Shown piece after piece: positions 49,560 to 62,555 of a DNA stretch of 64,000 nt. The notes under the pieces were generated by a model. It saw only the letters and a program-made list of their open reading frames with translations. It had not been told where the DNA came from and did not search any database. The position numbers and the translations under genes were made by a program. Location of the stretch: contig CM067082.1 of assembly GCA_034008185.1 (NCBI GenBank), positions 53,961,586 to 54,025,585 on the forward strand, given 5' to 3'. Each line of letters begins with the position of its first letter. The stretch's first letter is position 1. The DNA is from Gorsachius magnificus. Its lineage: Eukaryota > Chordata > Aves > Pelecaniformes > Ardeidae.

Positions 49560-50235
49560 GTAAGGACTCATAGGCAAATTTAAGCCTATGGCCAAAAACC
49601 TAGCAGGGATCGAGCAAGAAAAGGCCCATAAAAGGGTGCAAGTTGGGACTGAGAATCAGTCAGTCCCTTGATTAGCATCAAGACAACGGTCTTGCACTGC
49701 AGGATGTGAGCATGCACACCCATGAGCTAAGTCAATAGCAAAGTTGGTATGGTCTGGCCCCGGTGAACAGCGGTGGGGAGGGAGTGCAGAGGTGAGGCTG
49801 TTAAATACCAGTTGTCACCTGCTGGGGGGGCTGCAGCCTCCGGTGTGGACACCTCCAGCAATGGCACCAGCTTCTCCCCCAGTTGAAAAACCAGAACACG
49901 TGGTCTCAAACCCATCCGGTGCGGGGCCTGCCGACCCTGCTGGTGGCATCCTTCATCCCGGGATGAAGAATCCCGACGTCTTTCATTCTCTCAGCATTTT
50001 GCAGCCATTCCCTATGCCAGGCTCGGCACAGCATGACTGCATTGCCGAGTTGGATGCTCAGACGCCTTTCAGCAGCACCTTGGCTTTAGCCTGTGCCCCT
50101 CGCTGGGCCAGCAGACGCCTGTTCAGAGCTCAGATAAGCCCAGGTGAAAAGTTTAAGTGCTCTGCTGACAGAGAGATTTGTACTAAAATGCGGGTGGGAG
50201 CCTGAGTTAAGCCTGCAGCGAAGACATGCTCGCAG
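49560..50235 (+). other. CpG-rich segment with TATA-like box, unidentified
   Basis: A TATA-like cataaaaggg lies at 49627-49636, followed by 'gagaatcagtcagtcccttg'. By hand count, 49760-50232 has 18 CpG dinucleotides in about 470 bp, against almost none in the flanking kilobases. An open frame runs from 49744 to 50205 (153 codons) but its translation is proline/alanine-rich with no domain. Likely explanations are a fairly young LTR or other repeat I do not recognise, or a small CpG island with a promoter for an unannotated transcript. The TATA-plus-leader layout favours an LTR slightly. Confidence 0.4.
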
Positions 50236-53200
50236 TCTAGATGATCCATCACAAGAGTGGCAGATCCAACATGCATCAATGTGCATTTACTGTCCTAAAT
50301 CACACAGTTGCTAGTGTCAGGAAAGAAAAATGAATAAAGCAAAGATAAAATACCAGGTAAGGACAAAACATGACGAGTGAAAATACATAAGCCTATATGC
50401 ACACCCCACAGGTACACTGCATAACATAATTGCATGTCCCCTGATAACACTCTCAGGGAGATATTTCTGTTTCAGCCATAAAACATAGCTTCAGCTTCTT
50501 GGGTATGCCATAGATTTCGAGGGCTGTAGTTTCTAACTACCAGTTGATAGTTTGGGATTGAAAGAATCACCTTCATTCATTTCACTGAGAGTAATCATGG
50601 TGTACAAAGCCACTAATTAAAATGATAACCTAAAACAGGGCCAGAAGTGAGAGCGAACCTCTCCGCTCCCTCCTGCCTCTACTCGCTTCCCACTCCTCGG
50701 TGCTGGATTCCTTAACCTTTGCCATGACTTGCTGGCAAATAGTCTGGGCTAAAATTAGATATATAGCAAAGGGTAGGTGTTACCATCTGCTGCTTGTTGT
50801 TAATTCTTGATGGCCCAATAACATCTATTTTTTATGTCCTTTATTAGCTTTCTGGGGAGGATAATAAAGGGATAGGCCTCTAGTGCCACCATCAGTGGTT
50901 TTCAGTATTTGCTGCTTTTATTCAGTTGACGGCCAGATTCAACACAACAAAGGGTTTTCAGAAGAACATGCTAGGTAAGACAGGAGACCATGGATACTCG
51001 TCTCGAGCACATGGTAAAAGAACTGGCAGTGACATCTGGATCTGCTTTCAGTTCATGCAGTAACCAGTCCATCTTCTTTCATACAACTGTGGACCATTTT
51101 CTCTGCTGTAATCTTGTTGTTGTTGTTGTAAGCAATAGTCAGATTACAACTGAGCAATAAGAGGCTGTTCATCCATCTTGGTCATCTAGCAAAAGAACCC
51201 CACCTATGCACACTGCAAATACCAGCTTAGACGGGCAATGAGTGACTGATGGCTCTATTACCTGCTAAGCAAAATAAAGTTCTCAAGCAAAATAAGTATT
51301 ACTCTGTTCTGTTAATTGGCTGAGGAAGTACCAACTGAACTGCTAAGCATTTTTATTGTTTAGAGCTAAAGAAATACAATACTCTTGTCTCAGCTGGATT
51401 TGTAAGAGTCAGATGACCACATTTTGACTTTCAAAATCACGTGAAAGAGTAAATAAATCTCAAATAAATCTAGGTCTTGCATGACATGAGGCCAGTTGCT
51501 GCGACCACCGTAACGTACCACAATATTGCCTGATAGAATGCTGTCCCTTTAAATTACATTATTTTAGGCATTATCCTTCACTGCAGTGTTTTCAAACCAT
51601 CACTTCTGCTTTTTCTTATCTTCTGGACCCTCAATTTTCATTCTTCACCTACAAACATGCTCCCGAAGATGGAGTAAAGAAACCAAAAAAGTGACTTGGC
51701 ATAGATGACCCTGAGCCTTTTACTCGGTAATGAGTATGTGAAAGGTGGTTCTTCAAAAACAACAGCTGAAGGCCACAGTTGCCTTTCTGATCTTTTCCAT
51801 TATACATGGCTAAGCATTTTGCATCATGCACGGCTGCGCATACTGCCAACATAAACTGTGAGGAGAAAAAAAACGCAGAAATGAGCTCAGACCACACAAG
51901 CTAAACAAAATCTTTATCAGGTAAAATTTTCAAGAAATAAGCAAAAGGTTCATTAAATATTTTAAAGGTTAATAGTGGAAACTTCTTTTTTTAACACAAG
52001 CTTGTCATGCATTATCATTTTTCACTGGGAATCCTAACCTTTATACTGAGCCTTTATTTTGGAATTCAGACTTTGTGTAGACTTCTTACTTTTCTCTTGG
52101 AGGTCCTCATAAAAGCTCCTTTATTGCATGCAACCAGTTGTTTCTTCCTAAACTCCTGTTGGTCACAGGCAACAATTCTCTTTCTTCTCCTAGGTGCTAG
52201 AGACTTTGTCTGACAACACCCATGGCAGTTAAGTGCTTCTTCCTCTAATGAACCAGATGATGCAGAAGTCCAGCTCTTGCTCCTGTTGAGCTGCTGTCCT
52301 GGCTGGGGGCCTCTGCCAGCCTGAGCTGTCTGCCCAAAGGCATTCCTGAGAAGTCTCACTTTTGTTCTTCCAACCGCATGAAATAGCTAATCAACCAAGC
52401 ACCGCTACCGGGACTGGCAAGTATATTTGTTTTCAGCATCTCTGTGGTGAGTCAGTGAGACAGATGTACTCTTCAGGGCTAGCGAAGTTGCATTGCCTTT
52501 TTATGAATAGCTGAGGTATTCAAAACTGCAAAACAACTTCCCAGACGAGATAAGTGAGACTCAACCTGAGGTGGCTCAGGCCCTCCTGGAAGACTCACTG
52601 CCTGGAAATGTTAGAAGGCAAGAAACGGCAACAGCAACTGTAAATGTCAAAGAAGAAACTTACTGCTCACAAATGATACATTGAAGATACCCATCCAGTG
52701 GGAGAACTGTATATGATATTAAGCTCTCCCCAGACACAGAGCTCTCTTAGGTAGAGCTGGAATATTTGTAACCGAAGTAGATAAATGCTTTGGCTGCTTT
52801 TAGAAAGCCTCCTGAAATATTTGGTCTTTTTCAATCTAAACAGATTTATATCTCAACATGAACAAGCTACACCAGGACAAGTAGATAAAAGGGAATGTCT
52901 GCAGGTGAAAGCATTACCATAAAATAGAGAGCATTGTTCCAACACACCGTGCGACCTAGAAGCAAGAACTGCTACTTAGCTCAGTATTTCTAAAACTGTG
53001 GTCTATGATGTTTCTGAGGGTCAATAAAAGACATAAAATATGTTAAAAATGTCAGATAGCAAGAGCAGCTGTAGTTCATTTCTGCAGGAGGTGGGATACA
53101 AATGCAGATGCTGCAAGGTTCACAAGACGGTGAACTCCAAATACCCATAACTGCTAGCAGTATCTCAGTTCCCTCAAGGCAAAGGATTAAGTATAAACAC

Positions 53201-54486
53201 GTGCAGCCTGCAGTGATGATTTGGTTTCATTGCCCTTCAAGACATGGAAGGAGCTACTTCTGATGCGGTGAGTAAAAAGGCTGGGGTCACATGGAAAAAG
53301 ATGAGTCAAAAAATAGTCACAGATGGTTTAGAAAATACTACGCCTGCCTTATAGGGAGCTGTCTGTTGTTTTCTACAGTCCAAATAAACTGAGAAATTCA
53401 CAGAAGGGAATATCAGTGATGGGGAAAGTGGACACCAGAAACGGTCAGGCAATGGGCTACAGCTTTGCTCGTGTAAACTATCACAATTTCATCAACTTCA
53501 ATGAAGCTTTCTGAGTTCATACCAGCTGAGGATTGCCACATGTACCTCCAAGAATTGCTATGCAGAAAGGTGAGAAAGAATACAGGTCTTGCAAAAATGA
53601 AGTTGTCGCCTATGGTACCCACTGGGAGAAAGAAAACTAAATACTTGTATCTGTAAATCTTACTGACATACTCCCTTCTCTCACAAACACACAAATACAT
53701 AGAGTATGGAAAAAGATAAGGACTGTTTGCTAATCCCTGGCTATTGCAAAGGAAGATAAGTAATCCTCTATAATCAGATCTGTATGAAGCTTCCATTTTT
53801 TCATAATAAAACATTCATGTTACAGATGCCCTGACAGATTTTACCATCTTGCCATTTTATTGATTCTTAAATAGGAAAGCTATCATACTTCTGACTGCTT
53901 CTCATGAGGAGACTAATTAGATTATTTCATCATCTGGTTCATCAAAGCAGGAAATACTCCAGTGTCACAGCTGGTCTCAGACTAAATATCTACTACCAAG
54001 ATTTTAAATGAAAACTATTACATCTTCACTGGGTAAGCATTTCATAAATGGCTAGACAGTAAAAATGATGAAGACAACACATATCATCTCACATCTCTGG
54101 GCTGCAAAGGGAGTCTTAACTCTACCGGTGCATTTGGATTTATTTTCACTTGCTTTTGCTACTACTGTCATGCAAAGAGGCTTTGCATAATGATCAGACC
54201 TGGAAAACTCAGAGAGCTATTTAGATTTCCAACAAAGATTTATGACTGAGAATTAAAAACTCAGAGGCAATGTCTTCATTTTAAGTGACTCCCCTGTTAT
54301 TGATGCAGCTTTTCCAAGCAGAGTACTCACCGCTATGGAGGGTTCAACTGCAAGGAAGTGCCTCCCCCACAGAGAGGACCAATCCCATTGCCTGATCTCT
54401 ATTCACCACCCATCATTCCTCTACGAATTTGTGGGATATTTTCTTCCTGGAGACTGGCTGGTACCAGATGCCTCAGTGGATGAAGG
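50236..54486. other. Noncoding sequence, nothing recognised
   Basis: AT-rich. A (TTG)n run occurs near 51114-51128. A 133-codon minus-strand frame at 53413-53814 and a basic 97-codon frame at 52066-52359 have no recognised motif or splice framing. Confidence 0.55.
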
Positions 54487-54548
54487 TGGGGGTTGGACTA
54501 AATGACCTCTGAAAGTCCCTTCCAACCCAAAGCATTCTATGTTTCTAC
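54487..54548 (+). repeat. CR1 LINE, 3'-terminal fragment
   Basis: gggggttggactaaatgacc, then a variable aaagtcccttccaaccc, then aaagcattctatgtttctac. This is the CR1 3' end in sense orientation, about 60 bp, with a single mutated tail unit. It matches the subfamily of the 22-kb copy ('ggggggttggactagatgac'). Confidence 0.9.
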
Positions 54549-57500
54549 AGTTCTTTTGCGCACACCACTTTGTACAATAATCAAATCCTCCTGTAAAGAA
54601 ACACGTGTGACAAAGCCAGACATTCAATTCTATTGTGCTTCACCTTCTCATATGTGTATGCAGGGGACAAGAACAGACAAGCTACTCATTTAAAAGAAGA
54701 GTTTGTTTCCCATAGTGATTTGGAGTGAAATTGCCAACTATCACCAGCAGACAGTTAGCAAAAGGCCTAGGCCTTGGAGTTCTACTTAAGACCTCAGAAA
54801 GAGCAGTGTGATAATGGATAAATCATTTCCTTTAAATAGCGTTCTCATGAAAATCATATGTAAAAGCAGAGTCTTAGTATTAGCATAATACCAAAACCTC
54901 AGTAACTTTGTTATGGAATAATATAATCCTGTTCCTCTTACAGACCTATAATGTTATTATGTAAATGGCTATACAAAGCCATGATTATATCAACAAAATG
55001 AAATTGTTGTGTAAGACAGTTCCCAGTCTCTGTAAATGAGGCTTTTCAGCACCATAAAACCAGAAAGTTTCCTCCTATAATGTTAGGAGGAACATTAACA
55101 TTGTTGATTCCCATGGCTTTTTTAACTTTGAGGGCTACCACAATTAACCTTGAAAATCACAGGACCAAAAAAAATATATATGTTTGTGAGTTGCATCACG
55201 CAGTGAAAACTGTAATAATATTTAGATTCCTCTTATGATCTGCACTTCCTTGACCTTATTAGAAATTTAGAAATCCTTGTAACTTTGCCTGCCCATTAGT
55301 TGGTCAGAAATAGCTCTTTATAATCTAAACCCTCTTGGGTTTTTTTAATGAGTTAGGCTGTAGGCCTCATCAAATTTTAGATGGAAGTTTTGACTGGGTC
55401 ACTTTGATGTGGGAAAACGTAATTTTTATATCAGAACTGTCTCTTTGAAGTTATATGAACCAATAGATGAACCATGAACCTCAGAAAAGGACACATACTT
55501 CCATTCTGAACTCAGCCTAACTTTTGGCGTGCACAAAGTAATGAAACATACAAAGGTCATGTAGTTAAAACCACACATTGAACAGTTTGAGGACAGTAAC
55601 AATGTCATAAAAATATTTTCAGTAAGCTGCCTGCATTAATTAAATTAAATAAAACAGTAAAATTTAGCTACAAACTTCAGCTAATGATCCTGTAAAATCA
55701 TGACCTGCATTGCTGATATTTTTAACCTATTACATTATTAACAATTCTTTCAATTTCAAACTTACATATAGTAATTTCTGCCTCCAAGAAGCAGACAAGA
55801 AAACTATGACATTTTTATCTTTTTGACCCTCATCTTGCAATTTGCATGAATAACGCAATTGTTAAAAATTGCAAATGTAAAAAAGAAGGTTAAATCCTTC
55901 TTTAAGCAAAATAGTTTTTAAAAAAGGAGAATATGATAGGGAAAATGGTGAGAAATTAAATTCAGATTCTTGTACTTTCTGCAGTTGACCTGTAACCAGA
56001 AGTATGCAATGTCCACTGTGCCAACGATGCCGGCCAGGGGAACTGCACTCATTTGTGTTGAAAAACTCTACCTTTTCCAAAGAGGCTAAGAGACGGATCT
56101 TTACAGATTATAAAGTCTCAAACATCTTTATAAACTAGTCCAGAATGGTGGCTTAAGAGTGCCATGAGCATTGCAGTGTCACTAGCTGTGTACTAGACTG
56201 TGAAAGTGTATAATTCTCTTCCTGTTATTCCACTGCATTTTGGGCATCGGTTTCCACTTTGCCTGTTATTTCCTCTTCACAGTCCCTCATTTTTCTTATA
56301 CATAAACTGTTAAAGAAATGCTGTTTAGGGAGGGAAAGAGAATGGAAAAAAGAAGAGGTCTAAGACAGGGCAAGGTGAGGAATATCCCACCAGTTACGGG
56401 TGCCTACAGGACTATCAGCTCCACAAGATTTAATCTGAGGCAAATAGGGGGAATGTTACAGACAACACGAGAATGGCTGACCTCCCGCACCCTCAGCAGA
56501 AGATGTCGTTTGGTTTTTACAAAAGAAAAGGAAAACTGAATAAGGGTGCCCAATATTCCAACTAGTGGTAAGCAATACTGCTATTTTAAGAGAATTTACT
56601 TACTGACAGGGGAAAAAAGAAGACATGCCACTGCATATTGAATGTTAGGGGGAAAAAATCGTATTCAAATATTTGCCTTCATAGCATTTTATTAGTAGTA
56701 TGCTAACCATGAATACTATCTCCCTAGATGATCTGAAAAATGTCACCTATATTCAGAGGCAAGGTTATCATTTCCATTAGGGTCATCAAATGAGGCCTCG
56801 CTTTTGTTCTTTTATTATCAAACAGGTAACACCAGAAAACCAATAAATAAAATTCCAGGTGTGGAAAACAATCCTGCTACAGTACTGTTGTTCTGTTTAC
56901 CTTATTTACTGTTGATCCTTTTCTATCCTCATTCCTACAAATTAGGCAACACAGGGATTGACGGAGAAATCACAGCTTTCTCTCACGTGGCTTACACATT
57001 TTTATGTCCTTTTGACAGCAGCCAATTTCACTATTGCCACAATTTCAAATCCTCGACTCCAAGAGTGTGGCCACAATTTACATCAGATGCCTCAGGATGG
57101 CTGTGGTTGCACATTCAATGACGTTGTTGCTTGCGTTTACTAAGCAACCCCTCTTTCTTCTCTCACCTCCAGCTACTTATTTCCAAGTCCACACTACACT
57201 GTTTTGTACAGTTGTTTGTGCAAACGGGTGACGAATCAATTCAAATTGGGTTTTCCTAAACAGCACCGTTTTATGGCCAAGCCTTCTCAACTGTTGCATG
57301 AAATCCAAGGCAATTCCAATAACACCAATGAGACTCTGATGTAACAAAATAAAGTTACTGCTGTGTAAAGGGATGTTTGATTGAAGCAAATCAGTTGGGA
57401 AACAGAAGATGGAAAAGGAGAAAGGAAAAATAAACAGCAACAACCAGAGCATATGGATAGTCAGACTTACTTTGTCGTAATGGCAAACTACTAACTAAAA

Positions 57501-60500
57501 TATATAAATGTTCTGAACCAAGTCATAGAACTTCTCTCTCATAGGACTGATAGGGAGCTAAAAAGCCGCAAGGGAGGACCACTGAGGAGGACAGCCTGCA
57601 GTTTGGCAGCCAGCGTGCTTCCAAGAAAGGATGCCTGGAAACCCCAAGCATTTTAGGCCTCAGTCCCCTGGCAAGCTTTTAAACCATGTGCATTATTAGG
57701 GCATCTCTAACCATATAAAAAGTAGGTTTTCCCCATAAATTAGTAACATTAGGGCACGGACAAGTAAAAATGCAAAGGTATTACATTTCTAGCAATGCAC
57801 AGTTCTGGTTGTTATTCAAAAGACAGCATACCCCTGATTCGCACTACTCCAACCGACCAGCTTTGCATGTATGCACAAATACACACACCTGCAATTCTCT
57901 CTATGAAATACTGGCAGACCAGTCACCCTCCAAGTGCTGTCCGATCACAGCCTTACAAATGCTCTTCTCTCAAACCAGGCCATGGACTTAGCATCTGTTG
58001 TCGTGCCCTCCCACATCTGACCACAAACAGGATTGTACCTGTTCCCTTCTGAGGTGACCACCATTTAGTTTGGGTTACCCAAGATGCCTTCTCCAGCAGC
58101 AAAGAGCACTTGTGGCTGAGCCATAGAAACAGCTTTCTGGGCAAGAAGATTTCCATCATACTGTTCTGTATGAAGCTCCCTTCTCTCCTTGGGAACAACA
58201 TGTAAGACTCAATTTAGGAAGGCTGTCTTGCAGGACCATCCTCTCCCAAAAGTCTCTAGTTAGACTGGTCCATGCAAGTTGCTTCTGACCAGCAAAATCC
58301 CCACTCACCTCTCCCGCCATGGTGATTTTTAACTGTTTAACAACTGCAGGCTCAAGCTTTGCCAATGCAACAAAGCAGATTTTGTCCATAAGCAAGACTC
58401 ATTATGGTTAGTGGCTTCGCCATGCCTCAGTTCTATGGTTAGAGGTTTTATCTACACCCGCTAGTTGCTCTTCCTGGGTTTTTTTTTCTAACTTCCCACT
58501 ATTTTTGAAGTAACGTCAGCATTCAAGTACCACCACTAGTGGAAAATACCTCGTCATTCTGCAGAAAGGGATTATACAGTGGTGTTTGCTGCAACAGCAG
58601 AGCCCTTGATTCACGCTAGGTTGCAACGTGCCCCTCTTCTACCAATGCCAGCCCTGACCAAAGTACAGTGGGGTTCCTCCTGATCCTGGGAGTCCTTCCT
58701 CTGGAGTCAGGACACACAGCTAGATTGGAGAAGCATTTTTCAGGTCTTGCAGTTTAGACATTGCCTTTCTGAAGTAGCAGCTCCTTTCCATGCCATGCCC
58801 TCTGCAAAGAGCAATCCCCATCCAGGTAAGTGCTGCAGAGCATGGGATAGCAATGTGCGGCCGCACAAGAACACTCCTGGTCATTACAACCCAAACACGT
58901 TACGGAGCAAAAGTCGTAAGTGAAGCAAGCTCCACTAGACTGCCAGACCATTCCAAAAATACCTGCCAGCTGGGACACCACAAGACTTCTTTCAGAAACT
59001 TGAACAAACCTCATTCCTTGGCTATTCTCCAGACATCTTCCATTCCCCTACTGTTGTGTTCAACCCCAAATAAGCAGTAAGCAAGTCTTAAACGGTATGT
59101 TGAGGTTAATGAACACAATTCTCAAGGCATAGTAGCATTTTCCTCCTGTTGTCATTGTCTATACAGTTTAGAAATCGATTTTCAAAGCCAGCTCTTCATT
59201 GCTGCCGGCACCTACCTGAGCTGAATCCTATAGAGAGGTAAGAGCTGCTCACTTACTTCACTTTTTTAATAATGTTTTATCTTGCAAAAGAAACTTTCCT
59301 GTTTCCACAGGAGTTCATGCCTAGCACTCACTATTCCAAAAACATCTTACTGGTATAATTCTTTTTACTTTATAAAAGTTTAAAAATACAAGTAAAGGTC
59401 ATATGCTAATTTGACATTTCAAAATCATACTCAAACCTGAAGCTTCATAAAAGTAAGTTTGATTATGACACGATGTACTCTACATATAGGAGCAGCTTAA
59501 AATTACTTCTTATTGCTTTATGAACAGAGATTTTTTTGCAGTAAGAAAGACATAACTTTAAAAGGCCTTAAGTAGTGGAGAACACCTAGCCAAAGAATTT
59601 TTTATCATTGTCTGGCTAAAATAACAGCAGATGTACCAAATAAAGTACTTTCCAAAAATTCTTGAGCAATCACTGTTCTCATTTCACCAAATGGCCAAAC
59701 AAAGAATTAGAACTAAAAAAAACCAAAACTCCTTTGTCAATGTTGTTAGTAAAATACACACTTCACCTATTTTTCCTTGGAATGTGTGGATTTTAACATA
59801 CCAAAATAGAAAAACAGAAAATCTCTTTAAAAATTGGGGGGTGGAGGGGTGGGGGGAGAAACCTGTAATTTCTTAGGAACACTGAAGATGTGCGTAATTC
59901 CTAGGCTGCTACTTACCATATTCACCTCAACTTCTCATTACTATCCTGGTTTCCTCCAACCTTATCTTCTCCCTTGTTCTTTCGTTTCTTACCGAGTGTG
60001 TAAACTCTTCCGAGCAGGTTTCCTTTTTTACACAAGGCTTGACACAACAGAGGGCATCTTTCCACCACCAAAGTAATATAGAGCAATTGGTGTAGATAAT
60101 ACTATTCTTTCACAAAAGGAAATTGGATCTTAAGTTGTCCTTTTATATTAGCTGGTTTCACTCATCACTGATTTTTCAGTACGCTTGATTCTGCCTCAGG
60201 GGAATCATCTGACTGATGCTGAAGGATCTGATGGCTGGTTGGGGACAGCTGGGATTTTGGACAGCTAGAAAAGTGTAAGCTATTTAAATTATTAATTAAG
60301 CATAACAGACCAATAATTACGTTTTAAAAATGACCCTGAAACAATCAGCTGTTAATACCACCATGAGATTTCTGACTTAGCAACAAACTGAGACATATTG
60401 AACCTCCTCCTGAGAAAACCCAATAGTTTCAGGTTGGCTGCAGATGAACACCACTTCTGTTGTATTCACAAGGCTTTCTTCATAGCCAGTGCGCTGGAAA

Positions 60501-61400
60501 AGCAGCAGGACAAACGGCTGTCCAAGGCACAACTTTGTAACCATGACAGGATCAGGTAGTATTTAGATTCCAATCTTCAACTCCATTTCCAGTCTGAGAA
60601 GCTTACAGCCTGCCTGCTCGTGCTCTCTACATACAAACCACACTCAGGGAGGCTGGATTCCCAGCTGCTGGAATTAGCTGCTCAGCTTCTCAGCGCAGCA
60701 GCTCAGAGAGCAGAGGGAGGGCCAGAAGGCTGCGACTTGCAAAGGGACTCCACAGAAAAAGACAGATTAAATAGGTCATCAATTCTTAAGCAGCTTGAAG
60801 AAGGTCATTGCCTTAGAAGGGTTCTGCTGCTTAGCTCAAAGGAGGAGAAAAGTGGTTTCCAGATTGCTAAGATTGTTCATCCCATTCCTCTACTTGCAAT
60901 TCAAAGATAATCTAGAGCCATTCATAGCAGTGGACGCAGAACGGACAATATCATTTCTTGTGCTGTTTCATAGAGTACAAAGGGAAAACAAGAGATGCAG
61001 CAGTTACGATTTATTCCATACTTGAGTCTCATACACTCATTTAGTACTGGAGGAGACCTTCTTGGGAGGGCAGAGGAATTCTGCCTGGGAACTCAGAAGT
61101 TCCAGGTAGGGAATGCCGTGCAAAACTGAAAGCAAGTAAAGAACCTTCTCATCCCTTACAGTTGTAGGTAAGGTGGCTCATGTACCGACAGCTTAAGAGG
61201 TAGGCTAAATAAAATATTGCAGCAAGAAGTGTTTTGCCTGGTAACTACTTTCACTGTTACATTATTTACTTATTTTGAGTACATGCGTAACTGTTAGTGG
61301 GGGGGAAAAAAAAGAAAAAGGAAAAAAGCATTTTCCTTGTTTTGATAACACCACTGCTCCAATAGGCAAAACATGAAATTGAACAGTAATATAGGAACTG
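54549..61400. other. Noncoding sequence downstream of METTL4, nothing recognised
   Basis: AT-rich and without a supported exon or repeat. Frames up to 105 codons (for example 56804-57121 on plus) lack motifs. A G-rich run at 59836-59857 has only three runs of three or more G and so does not meet the usual four-run quadruplex rule. Confidence 0.55.
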
Positions 61401-61427
61401 GGTCTGCAAATAAGACACTGGCAAGTT

Positions 61428-61445
61428 TTTATTTTAATTTTTATT
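61428..61445 (-). terminator. METTL4: Candidate distal METTL4 poly(A) signals
   Basis: Two AATAAA hexamers on the minus strand (plus-strand TTTATT at 61428-61433 and 61440-61445), about 1.1 kb past the METTL4 stop codon. If used, they give a 3' UTR of about 1.1 kb. There are no transcript data to choose between these and the proximal signal. Confidence 0.35.
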
Positions 61446-61730
61446 ACAAAGTTATTAAAAAATAATCTGCTAACATTTTAAATTTCATTTTAAAACCCTC
61501 ACAGCTCATCAGAGTACCAAAAGAGAAATGAATGTTAAGAAGGCATGCAATGCATTTTTTTTCCCCATTACAAACAGAACTCAGGAGCTTGCCATCAGGA
61601 GAATCAGCTCGTCCAGCAGCTTTGCTTCTACTGGTGAAAATGAGGAAGTGGCAGAGGCTTCATTAAGTCTCCTTTTTTTGTTTTCAAAGCAAATCTAAGG
61701 GCAGCAAAGGACACACAAAGTGTACTGTTT

Positions 61731-61746
61731 AAAAAAAAAAAAAAAA
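61731..61746. repeat. Poly(A) run of 16
   Basis: An uninterrupted run of A on the plus strand (T on the METTL4 sense strand), within the possible long form of the METTL4 3' UTR. Confidence 0.9.
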
Positions 61747-62019
61747 CCAAACCCCAAATAATTTTTATGCTATCTGAAAGATACAGCTCATTGGCATGGC
61801 TTTTTAAAGTTCCAAGAACATAAGGAAAAAGAATTTTTAAGATACTTATAATCTGCTAAAATTTCAGTTAAATCTAACAGCTTCATATGCAGATTTGTAA
61901 GATGCTGAAACTGATAATTTACAATGTATTCAAGAATGAACACCATATAGAGAAATAGAGATTTTGCTATTTTAAAAGTGTAATTTTACATAGAATGTGG
62001 TCAGTCAACAATTCATTTG

Positions 62020-62555
62020 CAACATAAGCACTGCTCCTTTTATTTCCTCTGAGGCAGACAGGCAGATACAAACATGTAGGAGGATACACTGCCTTCATAA
62101 TTATTTTAGTTCAAAATCCACTGTTTTGCAACAATCTTAAGGAAACATGTAGTTCAGAAGTGTTTACTTCCATTGCCACTCTTCAAAAAGAATAAAATAT
62201 CATTCTTTTAAAATAATACATTACGAGTGCAACCGTAGCATTTATGATGCTCAGATTTGATAGTTGCAGTGAGAATACTTTAAAATTTCTTTTCCTGAGG
62301 TTTGAAAAAAAGCAGGGATGGACTTACCCTCCAACATCAGTATTTAAATATCTCAAGATCATCACAAAAAGGACAAGCTTGTACAAATGGAGATACCATT
62401 AAACTAATAATCCTGTCACTTCAAGAACTTTAACTGAAGTGCAATTGGTTTGGTTTCTGTTACCTTCTGAGCACCATCAGTAATAAAGGCAAGTCCCAGA
62501 GCCTGCTGGGAAGGTGCGGAATTTCAGAATTAAGCTACAAGACCCAACTCAGTTT
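62020..62555 (-). other. METTL4: METTL4 3' UTR (proximal form)
   Basis: The sequence directly after the METTL4 stop codon on the minus strand has no continuing open frame and is AT-rich, as expected for a 3' UTR. The low-coordinate end is set by the first AATAAA (62043-62038, minus) plus a typical 10-30 nt to cleavage; the true end is not visible in the sequence. Confidence 0.55.
62038..62043 (-). terminator. METTL4: Proximal METTL4 poly(A) signal AATAAA
   Basis: Plus-strand TTTATT, that is AATAAA on the METTL4 strand, in gaggaaataaaagg. It is the first canonical hexamer after the stop codon, about 515 nt downstream. Confidence 0.5.

Noticed and set aside
53413..53814. 133-codon minus-strand open frame
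   Set aside because: No recognisable domain, no splice context, and AT-rich codon use like the surrounding noncoding sequence.
56804..57121. 105-codon plus-strand frame with a hydrophobic stretch
   Set aside because: The hydrophobic run comes from T-rich noncoding sequence. No homology recognised, and overlapping frames in other phases are equally open.
59836..59857. Possible G-quadruplex
   Set aside because: Only three runs of at least three G; the usual four-run rule is not met.
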